Counted from the first letter of the stretch, positions 17,930-26,450 are shown. The stretch is 42,238 nt of DNA from an uncultured Bacteroidota bacterium (GCA_903837285.1 CAILUD010000130.1:1-42238); one strand, 5' to 3'. Program-made: numbers and translations. Notes: generated by a model from the letters alone, not told the origin.

Positions 17930-19459
17930 ATGGGTAAGAAAATAGTTATTCTATTTTTTCCTTCTGCAATTCCTGATAGTTATGATTCATCATATCCATG
18001 GGCATTGCTTTTCCTAGAAAGGGTTATAAGGCATTTGAATATTGAAATAATTTTATTGGACGAAAGAATTGATACAAATTATCCAGAAATCATTAACAAT
18101 GTAAAAGAACGAATTCTATTTGTTGGAGTAAGTGCAATTCTTGGTAATCAGGTAACCGGAGGAGTTAAATTTTCAGAAACCGTTAGATCTATTACAAAAG
18201 TACCTATAATTTGGGGAGGATGGTTTCCTGCCTTTTATCCCGAAATGTTATTAAACGAAGGTACTGCAGATTATCTATGTATGGGTCAAGGAGAAATACC
18301 TTTTAAGGCTTTTACTGAAAGAATGTATAACGGAGAAGATGTTTCTGATATACCTGGAATAGGATTTAAAAAGAACGGTAATATTATTCTTAATACCAAT
18401 CCTTCATTTGTAAATCCAGATACTTTTCCACCAATTGACAGAACCCTTATCGATCCAAACAAATTAATTGATATCAGAGGTCCTGTTAAGCCTGAGTTTC
18501 GTGTTTTCACATACCTTTTATCTGTAGGATGTCCAAATAACTGTAGCTTTTGTTGCGAGCCCTTGGTTTATGGGAATAAATGGTTTTCGAAGAAATTGCC
18601 AGAAATTATTGAAGATCTGAGATATTACATTAAAAAAGCTTCCATTTCTCAAATTAATTTTTGGGATGATAATTTTTTTGCAAAAAAAATATTTGTTTTA
18701 GATTTTTGTAAGGAAATTATAAGCTCTGGGCTTTCTTTTACATGGGCTGCTCATGCACATGTAGGCAATTTCTTACATAATTTTTCTGACGAAGATATTG
18801 ATTTAATGTATAAGTCAGGATTAAGAAGAATTGTTATGGGTATAGAATCTGGCGATCAGGATGTGCTTAATCTTATAAACAAAAAAGTAAAGGTTGAAGA
18901 AAATTTATTAATGATAAAAATTTGCAAAAAACATAATATAATTCCCCGGTTTCACACCATGATATGTTTTCCTTATGACCCTGACAGAGATTTATGGAAT
19001 ACTATTAAGTTTATTGGAAAAGCAATACTTATTAATTCCCGGGCTGAAGCAATTATAAGGTTTTATTATCCAATACCCAAAACTCCTTTAGGTCAACTAT
19101 GTATAGAAAAAGGATTTAAAATACCACAAACAACTACAAAACTTATTACCGGATTTTCAAATAAAATGGAAGCACCTTGGTATAAACAAGATTACTATAA
19201 GGTATTAGATAATTTCGTAAATTTTTATTTTTTAATGGCTAATCCACATTTTTATAAAACTTTTACTTTAAAAAAACGTCCCTTTGTGTTTTTGTTAAAT
19301 ATGATTATGTTTCCCTTTATTATTCTACGATTCAAGTTTAATTTGTTAAAATTTCCAATCGAGGCAAAACTCTTTAAGGATTTTATAAAAGAAAAAAAGG
19401 GATTCGCCAACATGAGTATATTTACCGTAAATAAAACAAGAATCATTAAGAATAGTTAA
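17930..19459 (+). CDS. B12-binding-type radical SAM protein, array copy E
   Basis: 509 residues from the ATG at 17930 (MGKKIVILFF). A longer frame opens at 17843, but starting at 17930 puts the cluster motif CPNNCSFC at Cys201, Cys205 and Cys208, exactly as in copies A, C and D, and the upstream codons (SPFLFCKFKICC) have no counterpart. WGGWFPA (95-101) has lost the usual Thr, GQGE is at 119-122, and an extra Cys209 directly follows the cluster motif. The barrel has SGLRR where the others have a Cys in place of Leu. APWYKQDYYK and the tail TVNKTR are present. It ends the array, 165 bases before the methyltransferase gene. Confidence 0.89.
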   Translation: MGKKIVILFFPSAIPDSYDSSYPWALLFLERVIRHLNIEIILLDERIDTNYPEIINNVKERILFVGVSAILGNQVTGGVKFSETVRSITKVPIIWGGWFPAFYPEMLLNEGTADYLCMGQGEIPFKAFTERMYNGEDVSDIPGIGFKKNGNIILNTNPSFVNPDTFPPIDRTLIDPNKLIDIRGPVKPEFRVFTYLLSVGCPNNCSFCCEPLVYGNKWFSKKLPEIIEDLRYYIKKASISQINFWDDNFFAKKIFVLDFCKEIISSGLSFTWAAHAHVGNFLHNFSDEDIDLMYKSGLRRIVMGIESGDQDVLNLINKKVKVEENLLMIKICKKHNIIPRFHTMICFPYDPDRDLWNTIKFIGKAILINSRAEAIIRFYYPIPKTPLGQLCIEKGFKIPQTTTKLITGFSNKMEAPWYKQDYYKVLDNFVNFYFLMANPHFYKTFTLKKRPFVFLLNMIMFPFIILRFKFNLLKFPIEAKLFKDFIKEKKGFANMSIFTVNKTRIIKNS

Positions 19460-19512
19460 ATCTGAACCATATAATAAAATAATATAAGATTTAATTTTCT
19501 TTATCATCAAGA

Positions 19513-19590
19513 ATTAATGCTGAAAAAGTATAAATAAAATTGATATTTTTACTTTTCATTTTATAAAAGTGAAAAGCATTTAGCATTAAT
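19513..19590. repeat. Nested inverted repeats between the radical SAM array and the methyltransferase
   Basis: Outer arms ATTAATGCT (19513-19521) and AGCATTAAT (19582-19590) pair perfectly over 9 bases. Inside them CTTTTCA (19552-19558) pairs with TGAAAAG (19570-19576) around a TTTTATAAAAG loop that is itself nearly palindromic. It could be a terminator for the array or a regulatory structure for the next gene. No T run follows immediately. Confidence 0.45.
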
Positions 19591-19624
19591 GTATTTAAAG
19601 TAATAATTACGGCGTTTTTATATA

Positions 19625-20368
19625 ATGATCAAGCTCAATAGTATTCCAAAAGAACTCGAGGCCACTTATAATGAGATAATTAAAATCCCGAAATTCAGTG
19701 TGAAATTTGATCGGGATAAACGTATTAATGAAAAATTGCAATATATTTCTTCATACATGCCTGAGATTAGTAAAGGAGGCTACAAAATTTTAGATATTGG
19801 AACTGGTCCAGGAGAGTTTTTAGAAGTACTAAGAAACTATAATTGTACAAGTATTGGGATTAATCCACCTGATAATCACAGATGGTCAGAAATCAGAGAT
19901 CCTAAATTGGCAAACTACCATGAAGAAAGTATTATTAAATACAATAATTTTTCGAAAATTAATATTTTTCGCCAAAAATTAGATGTATTAAGCATTGATA
20001 TGTTCAGCTGTTTTACAAATGGGAACAAGGAACTGGAAAAAATGAAATTTAATATTATAAATTGTCAGGACGCTATTAATCTTATTCTGATAAAATACTA
20101 TGACCTTAATTATGCTATTGATAATTATAAGAACCATCATATTTTTGGGAAATGGTTATTAAGTGAAGAATTTTATTCTTGCCTTAAATTGATGATAAAA
20201 TTCTTTGATAAGATTTTATTACCTGGCGGAGCAATAATGTTAGTTGCGTTAATTTCAAGTAATGATCAAGAATATTCTCAAAAGCTTATTCATACGGCCA
20301 AGGAGCTTGGTTATAATGTTGAAATAAGTAAAGATTATCACATTCATAAGTTCAGAAAAACAAAATAA
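19625..20368 (+). CDS. Class I SAM-dependent methyltransferase
   Basis: 247 residues. ILDIGTGPGEF (55-65) is motif I of Rossmann-fold methyltransferases, with the glycine loop that holds SAM, and the following GIN (77-79) is the acidic-strand region of motif II. The N-terminal 50 residues are helical and may form a substrate lid. NIINCQDAINLIL takes the place of motif IV. The C-terminal GGAIMLVALIS strand fits the core fold. The target, a hydroxyl, amine or carboxylate, cannot be told. It follows the radical SAM array after a palindromic gap and precedes a sulfotransferase gene by a short gap, so it probably belongs to the same tailoring locus. Confidence 0.8.
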   Translation: MIKLNSIPKELEATYNEIIKIPKFSVKFDRDKRINEKLQYISSYMPEISKGGYKILDIGTGPGEFLEVLRNYNCTSIGINPPDNHRWSEIRDPKLANYHEESIIKYNNFSKINIFRQKLDVLSIDMFSCFTNGNKELEKMKFNIINCQDAINLILIKYYDLNYAIDNYKNHHIFGKWLLSEEFYSCLKLMIKFFDKILLPGGAIMLVALISSNDQEYSQKLIHTAKELGYNVEISKDYHIHKFRKTK

Positions 20369-20393
20369 ATAAATTCATAACAAGGTGCAATTC

Positions 20394-21269
20394 ATGATGA
20401 ATCCTTATAAAATATATGATCGGTTTTTTAATTCAAAATATACTAATAAACATCTGATTGGAAATAATAGGTCATATCAAAAATTTATTTTATTAACCTA
20501 CAGACGTACCGGAGCAAATTATTTTCTTGACATGCTACGCTCACATCCAGCTATTATTGCATTTGCTACTATGTTAGAAGAAGGAAGAACTAGTTTTATT
20601 TACCCCGGCTACCCTTCACCCTATTGTAAAAGAACAATACAATACCGGAACAAATATCCTATTGATTTTATTGATAGCAGAGTTTTTGGGAACTACAGCA
20701 AGGATATTGATGCTGTTGGTTTCAAAATAGTATACGAAACAGGATTTCCTTTTGTATTAGATTATTTATTGAAACAACCCGATGTTAAATTCATACATCT
20801 TCAACGACGAAATACTTTAAGATTATATTTGTCTGATATGATAGCCACCAAAACGAATGTATGGGGTGCTGTTACTAAAGAAAATGAATACCTTTTTAAG
20901 AACAATAAAGCTGAGTCTTTTACTAAGGTTGTTGAAAAGAAAGAAAACCGTATTCTTCCAGATGGCTTTACAATTAAGTTAGATTATAATGAATGCCTTA
21001 AAGAATTTATCAAAATAAATGAGTTTGCCAATAAATATAAAAATTGCTTTGCTTCTGATCGAATTATTAATATTTACTATGAAGACCTATTAATTAATCT
21101 TGATGAAGAACTTATAAAAGTACAGGATTTTCTTGGTGTTGATTATCATTCATTAAGCAGTCGTTTTATTAAGATAAATAACAGTAAACTATCTGATATA
21201 ATTGAAAATTACGCTGAACTTAAAGGTCAATTTGCAGAATCAGAATGGGCAGTTTTTTTTGATGAATAA
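20394..21269 (+). CDS. Sulfotransferase family protein, NodH/Stf0-like
   Basis: 291 residues from the ATG at 20394; a GTG at 20385 is an alternative but AAGG sits 7-10 bases before the ATG. LTYRRTGANYF (34-44) is a phosphosulfate loop of the R-T/S-G-x-N/T type found in NodH and Stf0-like carbohydrate and lipid sulfotransferases, unlike the GYPKT loop of the other two copies. VKFIHLQRRNTLRLYLS is the 3'-phosphate-binding segment. RIINIYYEDLL and the following FLGVDY are typical of the C-terminal half. It is the last gene of the accessory locus and follows the methyltransferase by about 25 bases. It probably sulfates a sugar or lipid headgroup. Confidence 0.82.
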   Translation: MMNPYKIYDRFFNSKYTNKHLIGNNRSYQKFILLTYRRTGANYFLDMLRSHPAIIAFATMLEEGRTSFIYPGYPSPYCKRTIQYRNKYPIDFIDSRVFGNYSKDIDAVGFKIVYETGFPFVLDYLLKQPDVKFIHLQRRNTLRLYLSDMIATKTNVWGAVTKENEYLFKNNKAESFTKVVEKKENRILPDGFTIKLDYNECLKEFIKINEFANKYKNCFASDRIINIYYEDLLINLDEELIKVQDFLGVDYHSLSSRFIKINNSKLSDIIENYAELKGQFAESEWAVFFDE

Positions 21270-21372
21270 AGCAGTATTTCTAAATGTTTTTTTTTTTAAA
21301 GAAGTAATTCATAACAATACTAAAATCAGGAATGATTAGGTTAATTCAAAATTTTATTAAAAAATTTATTTC

Positions 21373-23829
21373 TTAAATTTCCACACCATTCTTATAGTTA
21401 ATCTGATTGGTTTTATTTCCACCTTCATCAAATTCCATCCAAGGTCCATCTTTTTGATCAAGATTATATTTTCCCTCTATTTGTTTTGTTCCACTTTCAT
21501 AAAAACAAGTCCACATACCCTGTTTTTTACCAAGTTTATATCCTCCCTCGCATGCTTTTGCACCCGACTCGTAATATTCTAACCAAATACCAGTTTTAGC
21601 ACCTGCTACATATAGTCCTTCGCTTGATTTTTTTCCACTTTCAAAATATTCGATCCATCTTCCATCTTCTTTTCCGGCAACATAAGACCCAGTTGCTTTA
21701 ACTTTTCCCTTTTCGTCACAATATGTAAATGCACCGTTTAATTTTCCTCCAGAATATATTTCATCCGACTTTCTGTTGCCATTCTCATACCATTGCAGGC
21801 ATGTTCCACTTTTTAATCCTGCCGAATAAAATTCTTCAGACTCTTTCTTTCCGTTAGCATACCAGAATACTGCTTTTCCGCTTTGTAAACCATCTTTAAA
21901 TGTTTCTTCTGATCTTAATTTGCCATCCATAAACCATGATGAAAATTTACCGTCCTTTTTATCAGCAGTATAAATTCCTTCAGATTTTTTTTGCTGATTA
22001 TCATACCAGATTGTCCATGTACCATCTTTAACGCCATTTTTAAAAACACCTTCCATTTTTTTCTGACCATTTTTAAACCATTCAGTATATGTACCATCTT
22101 CCTTTCCTTTCACATTGTTAATTTCCATCATTTTCTGGCCATTCTCATATACGCTTTTAAAAATACCATCTTTTAATCCATCAATAAAATTACCTTCAGT
22201 TTTAACTCTTCCGTTTTCGTACCACTCTTTATATTCACCATTTTGAACTCCATTAACCCAAGTTTCGACAGACATTTTTTGTCGGTTTGGATACCAACTT
22301 TGAATTAAACCATCTTTTTTACCATTAATAAAATTTCCAGAAAAGGACTCTCGACCGTCTTCATACCACGATTTACTTTGTCCGCTTAATTTAAAGTTCA
22401 CATAATTTTCCTGCGATTTTTTCTGGCCGCTTTCATAATACCAAATCCAGAGTCCATCATGCTTATCTCCCATTAATGTTCCTTCAATACTTATTTTACC
22501 ATTAGCAAATTTTTCTATAGTTGTTTTATAAACCATATCTTTTAATGCCATTCCTTTTTCATCAAATGCTTTCCAGGTTCCATCACGTCTGTCATTCAGA
22601 TAATTTCCTTGTTGCATTGTTTTACCATTTTCATAATAAAGAGTGGCAACTCCATTAAGTTTACCTTCTTTACAAATTCCTTCAAAAGATTTCTGCCCTG
22701 TGTTATACCATTCAAGCTGTGATCCTATTTTTTTTCCATTTTCATAACTTACTTCCATTTTTTTATTTCCAGATTCATAGTAAGTTGTTAATTTTCCGTC
22801 AAGTTGCCCATTTTTATATATTGATTCGCTTGATTTTTTTGAATTAGGATACCATTCTGTCCAAGTTCCTTCCTTTTTACCAGACTTCATATTTCCTTCA
22901 ATACTTTTTTCGCCATTCTCATACCAGGTTGTCCACAAACCATCAGCAATACCTTCATTATATGTTTCACGAAATTGTGACTGACCATTATCGTACCACC
23001 ACATTAATTCTCCATGCTTTTTGTTATTAACCAAGGACGTTAACTCCTGTTTTTCACCATTGGGAAAATATTTTACTATAGTTTTATATTCAGTAGTATT
23101 TAACTCTTTTCCTGATGCATCATATTCAATCCATTTTCCATCACGATGTCCAGAAATCATTTTGCCAGAAAGCTTAGTTTTTCCATTATCAAAATATTCT
23201 AACCAATTTCCTTGTAAAGTATCATTAACCCAATTTTTTTCAGATTCCTTTTTGCCATTTTCATAGCATGTAATTTCTTTACCGTTTTTAATATTAGAAG
23301 AATAATTTATTTGATGTTTCAATAATTTATTTTCGTAGTATTCATTATAACTATCATGTTTTTTTCCATCTTTTAAGGTAGATTCAGTTTTTTTCAAATC
23401 TTTACTATACCACTCATAAACAGTTTCATAAACCCTTTCTTTACTTGACTTTCCATATGCATCCCATTCAATCCACTTTCCAATTTTTCTACCATTTTTA
23501 TATGAACCTTGTTCTTTTATTTGCCCATAAGGATAAAAAAATGTTCCTGTACCATTAAATAGTCCATCTTTATAATTTGCTTCAAATATTTTAAGTCCAT
23601 CCTGATCATATTCAAACCATTTACCATCATGTACTCCCTTTTTAAAATTTCCCTCATATTGTTTTTGTCCATTTGAATATTTTCCAATACATGGCCCTGA
23701 ATATGCCTCGCCTGATGATATCAAATAGAAAGTATTATTATCACGTTCTTCAAGCTGATCAAGGCTCACATCCTGACAAAAACTTGTAAATGGGAAAATT
23801 ACGAGTAAAAAAATGATTACTTTTTTCAT
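21373..23829 (-). CDS. Secreted protein made of 33 MORN-like repeats
   Basis: 818 residues with a signal peptide (KKVIIFLLVIFPFTSFCQ). From residue 48 to the end it consists of 33 consecutive MORN_2-type units (W-Y-x-N-G-x-K-x-x-E pattern). Twenty-nine have exactly 24 residues. Units 4, 9 and 17 (residues 120-137, 234-251, 420-437) have exactly 18 residues, start with a D-x-x-G-K pattern and end YETV, YKTI or YKTT. The last unit (798-818) has the same D-x-x-G start. Small members of this family are annotated as YwqK-type antitoxins; a toxin link is not supported here. Such repeats form elongated beta-solenoid-like sheets. A surface or periplasmic scaffold is likely. No sorting domain is seen. 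Confidence 0.85.
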   Translation of the reverse strand: MKKVIIFLLVIFPFTSFCQDVSLDQLEERDNNTFYLISSGEAYSGPCIGKYSNGQKQYEGNFKKGVHDGKWFEYDQDGLKIFEANYKDGLFNGTGTFFYPYGQIKEQGSYKNGRKIGKWIEWDAYGKSSKERVYETVYEWYSKDLKKTESTLKDGKKHDSYNEYYENKLLKHQINYSSNIKNGKEITCYENGKKESEKNWVNDTLQGNWLEYFDNGKTKLSGKMISGHRDGKWIEYDASGKELNTTEYKTIVKYFPNGEKQELTSLVNNKKHGELMWWYDNGQSQFRETYNEGIADGLWTTWYENGEKSIEGNMKSGKKEGTWTEWYPNSKKSSESIYKNGQLDGKLTTYYESGNKKMEVSYENGKKIGSQLEWYNTGQKSFEGICKEGKLNGVATLYYENGKTMQQGNYLNDRRDGTWKAFDEKGMALKDMVYKTTIEKFANGKISIEGTLMGDKHDGLWIWYYESGQKKSQENYVNFKLSGQSKSWYEDGRESFSGNFINGKKDGLIQSWYPNRQKMSVETWVNGVQNGEYKEWYENGRVKTEGNFIDGLKDGIFKSVYENGQKMMEINNVKGKEDGTYTEWFKNGQKKMEGVFKNGVKDGTWTIWYDNQQKKSEGIYTADKKDGKFSSWFMDGKLRSEETFKDGLQSGKAVFWYANGKKESEEFYSAGLKSGTCLQWYENGNRKSDEIYSGGKLNGAFTYCDEKGKVKATGSYVAGKEDGRWIEYFESGKKSSEGLYVAGAKTGIWLEYYESGAKACEGGYKLGKKQGMWTCFYESGTKQIEGKYNLDQKDGPWMEFDEGGNKTNQINYKNGVEI

Positions 23830-23861
23830 AAAAAACAGTTATTCTAAATTAGTCATGCTGA

Positions 23862-23869
23862 CAAATATA
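23862..23869 (-). promoter_or_regulatory. Probable -7 promoter box for the MORN-repeat gene
   Basis: On the minus strand the bases read TATATTTG, a match to TANNTTTG, 32 bases before the ATG at 23829. The -33 element is not clear. Together with the box at 23930 it makes a divergent promoter region. Confidence 0.45.
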
Positions 23870-23929
23870 ACTAAATAAAATCGATCATATTGTGATAATT
23901 ACTTTACAATTAAAAAAAATATTTAACTT

Positions 23930-23937
23930 TACATTTG
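23930..23937 (+). promoter_or_regulatory. Probable -7 promoter box for pbpC
   Basis: TACATTTG matches TANNTTTG and ends 9 bases before the ATG at 23947. It overlaps the TTG at 23935 that would otherwise extend the reading frame, which argues against that start and for a transcript with almost no leader. The -33 element is weak. Confidence 0.45.
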
Positions 23938-23946
23938 CACGTATAC

Positions 23947-26340
23947 ATGCAGCTTGTGAGACTTTTTAACCTTCATTTGTTAATATTATTTGTTCTAATT
24001 GTTTTATCAGCAATAGTTGTAAAAACCCTTTCAAGCAATTTATTTACTTCGCCCATTAGTTTTGTAATTACTGATAAAGATGATAATTTATTAGGAGCAA
24101 AAATTGCAGAAGATGGTCAATGGCGTTTTCCTGCTAATAATATTGTACCCGAAAAATTTGCTTTAGCTATAACTAATTTCGAAGATAAAAGATTTTATTA
24201 TCACAAAGGCATCGATTATTCGGCAATTATTAGAGCAATGTTTTTAAATATTAAAAATAATAAGATTATTAGTGGTGGAAGCACCATAACAATGCAAGTA
24301 GCAAGGCTTTCACAAAAAAATCCCTCAAGAACTTTTTTTCAAAAATTTTACGAAATATTCTTAGCATATATAATTGAGATTAACTATTCTAAAGAAGAGA
24401 TACTCTCGCTTTATTCATCAAATGCACCGTTTGGAGGAAATGTTGTTGGCTTACAAGCTGCTTCATGGAGGTATTTTGGAAGAATGCCCGACCAATTATC
24501 CTGGGCTGAAAGCTGTATGCTGGCTGTTTTACCAAATAGTCCATCATTAGTGCATCCTGGAAGAAACAGAGATATTCTTAAAAATAAAAGAAATTTACTT
24601 TTAGATAATTTATTTAAATCTAAAATTATAGATAAAGAAACTTGTGAAATTTCTAAAGACGAACCTATTCCCGACAAACCAAACGATTTTCCACAGGAGG
24701 CACCACATTTACTTGCCAGATTAATGCAGGAAACTAATCACAAATCTCAAAATGATGTACATTTTGTTAAGACTACAATTTCTGAGAAACTTCAAACCGA
24801 AACGATATTAGTGTTAGAAAGATATAAAGCTAATTTGGTTGGAAATGGTATTCAAAACTCAGCAGCAATAATTATTGAAGTGGAGTCAGGAAATGTTTTA
24901 GCATATGTAGGCAATTATAACAGTCCCGAGGACAATAAAGACGGTTGCCAGGTAGATATTATTAATGCTCAAAGAAGTACTGGCAGTATATTAAAACCTA
25001 TACTTTATGCTACGATGTTAAATTCCGGAGAAATTCTTCCAAATGCTCTTGTTCCGGATATTCCAATTCAGATTGGCAGTTACTCTCCTAAAAATTTTAG
25101 CAGAGGATATGATGGAGCAGTTCCTGCGCACAGAGCCCTGGCTAAATCATTAAATGTGCCGGCAGTCAAAATGTTACAAGCATATGGAGTACAACGTTTT
25201 ATTTTTATTTTACAAAAATTGGGTTTAAAAACAATAAACAGAACTGCCGACAATTATGGCTTATCATTAATATTAGGAGGTTGCGAAGCAAAACTTTTTG
25301 AAGTAACCGGAATGTATGCATCTTTAGCCAGAACATTAAACCATTATAATTTAACAGGTAAGTATACTAAAACTGATTTTCATGAACCATATCTTTCATA
25401 TAACAAAATAAAAAAGCAAAAACCTAACGAAAAAAATTCCTGGATAAATGCTGCCGCTATATGGTTTACTTTTCAGGCAATGTTAGATGTTGACAGGCCA
25501 CCTGAGGAAAGCAACTGGCAAATGTTTTCATCAGGTCGAAAAGTTGCATGGAAAACAGGAACTAGTTTTGGATTTCGCGATGGTTGGGCAATTGGAGTTA
25601 CACCAAAATATGCAATTGGCGTATGGGTTGGAAATGCCGATGGCGAAGGTCGCCCAGAACTTACAGGAATTAAAACTGCAGCACCAATATTATTTGATTT
25701 ATTCAGTATACTTCCACATGAAAGTGATTGGTTTAGCACACCAAATTCTAACATGGTTAAGGCAGAAATTTGCAGTAAAAGTGGTTTTCTTTCCTCCGAA
25801 ATTTGCGAAGAAACAGAAGAAATATTAATCCCTACAAATGGCATAAATTACAAAAAATGCCCATATCATAAATTAATACATCTCGACAAAACTGAAAAAT
25901 ATCAGGTTCACAGCGAATGCGAAGAAACATCGCAGATGATACATAAGTCATGGTTTGTATTGCCTCCAACAATGGAATTCTACTTTAAAAGTAAAAACAA
26001 TTATTACAAAACTTTACCACCATACAGAGAAGACTGTAAAGAAAAACTTTTTTCAAACCCAAATAAGGTTATGGAAATTATTTATCCTAAAAATTACACA
26101 CAATTATATATTCCTAAAGAGTTAGATGGAAAAACAGGAAGCGCCATATTTGAAGTAGCTCACAGAAAAAGCAATTCTACCATTTTCTGGCATGTTGATA
26201 GTAAATTTATTTGCGAAACAAAGGGTTTGCATCAAGCATCAATCTCAACTTTACCAGGGAAACATAGCTTAACTCTTACCGATGAAGACGGGGAAACACT
26301 TTCAATAATTTTTGAAGTGCTTGATAAAGAGAAGAAATAA
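23947..26340 (+). CDS. pbpC: Penicillin-binding protein 1C
   Basis: 797 residues. One N-terminal membrane helix (about 9-27) is followed by a GT51 transglycosylase domain with EDKRFYYHKGID (79-90) and GGSTITMQVARL (110-121). The transpeptidase domain has the serine motif TGSILKP (catalytic Ser347, Lys350), SLN (401-403) and KTGT (536-539). The C-terminal 100 residues match the extra beta domain (BiPBP_C) of PBP1C. The enzyme polymerises and cross-links peptidoglycan on the periplasmic face. All catalytic residues are present. The usual partner, a large alpha-2-macroglobulin, is not adjacent. The ATG at 23947 is preferred over an in-frame TTG at 23935 that lies in the promoter box. Confidence 0.94.
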   Translation: MQLVRLFNLHLLILFVLIVLSAIVVKTLSSNLFTSPISFVITDKDDNLLGAKIAEDGQWRFPANNIVPEKFALAITNFEDKRFYYHKGIDYSAIIRAMFLNIKNNKIISGGSTITMQVARLSQKNPSRTFFQKFYEIFLAYIIEINYSKEEILSLYSSNAPFGGNVVGLQAASWRYFGRMPDQLSWAESCMLAVLPNSPSLVHPGRNRDILKNKRNLLLDNLFKSKIIDKETCEISKDEPIPDKPNDFPQEAPHLLARLMQETNHKSQNDVHFVKTTISEKLQTETILVLERYKANLVGNGIQNSAAIIIEVESGNVLAYVGNYNSPEDNKDGCQVDIINAQRSTGSILKPILYATMLNSGEILPNALVPDIPIQIGSYSPKNFSRGYDGAVPAHRALAKSLNVPAVKMLQAYGVQRFIFILQKLGLKTINRTADNYGLSLILGGCEAKLFEVTGMYASLARTLNHYNLTGKYTKTDFHEPYLSYNKIKKQKPNEKNSWINAAAIWFTFQAMLDVDRPPEESNWQMFSSGRKVAWKTGTSFGFRDGWAIGVTPKYAIGVWVGNADGEGRPELTGIKTAAPILFDLFSILPHESDWFSTPNSNMVKAEICSKSGFLSSEICEETEEILIPTNGINYKKCPYHKLIHLDKTEKYQVHSECEETSQMIHKSWFVLPPTMEFYFKSKNNYYKTLPPYREDCKEKLFSNPNKVMEIIYPKNYTQLYIPKELDGKTGSAIFEVAHRKSNSTIFWHVDSKFICETKGLHQASISTLPGKHSLTLTDEDGETLSIIFEVLDKEKK

Positions 26341-26369
26341 AAATATTTTAAACTTTTCTTCTATTTTAT

Positions 26370-26400
26370 TTTGGAATTATAGAAAATGAACATATTTTTG
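26370..26400 (+). promoter_or_regulatory. Bacteroidota-type promoter for the pst operon
   Basis: TTTG (26370-26373), a 19-base spacer and TATTTTTG (26393-26400) match the TTTG-N19-TANNTTTG pattern exactly. Transcription would start near 26405, giving a leader of about 45 bases before pstS. An imperfect palindrome, TAGTCTATTAATTCGATAGACTA (start 26402), lies in that leader and could be an operator or RNA hairpin. Confidence 0.75.
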
Positions 26401-26401
26401 C

Positions 26402-26425
26402 ATAGTCTATTAATTCGATAGACTA
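26402..26425 (+). promoter_or_regulatory. Palindrome in the pstS leader
   Basis: TAGTCTAT and ATAGACTA form perfect 8-base arms around TAATTCG, directly at the predicted transcription start. This is a candidate operator or 5' RNA hairpin that may control or stabilise the phosphate-uptake message. It has not been matched to a known Pho box. Confidence 0.5.
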
Positions 26426-26450
26426 TATGTATTAATAAATATGTTTAATT

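Noticed and set aside
21373..23829. Regular 72-base periodicity that could suggest a CRISPR or tandem DNA array
   Set aside because: The period equals 24 codons of one continuous coding frame, the units differ strongly at the DNA level, and there are no constant repeats with unique spacers.
21373..23829. A toxin-antitoxin role for the MORN protein
   Set aside because: Only the automatic family name of small relatives points that way. This copy is secreted, very long and has no toxin gene beside it.
25473..25844. Open frames of 113 and 123 codons on both strands inside pbpC
   Set aside because: They overlap the KTGT region of an intact penicillin-binding protein gene and encode no recognisable protein; they are shadows of its codon pattern.
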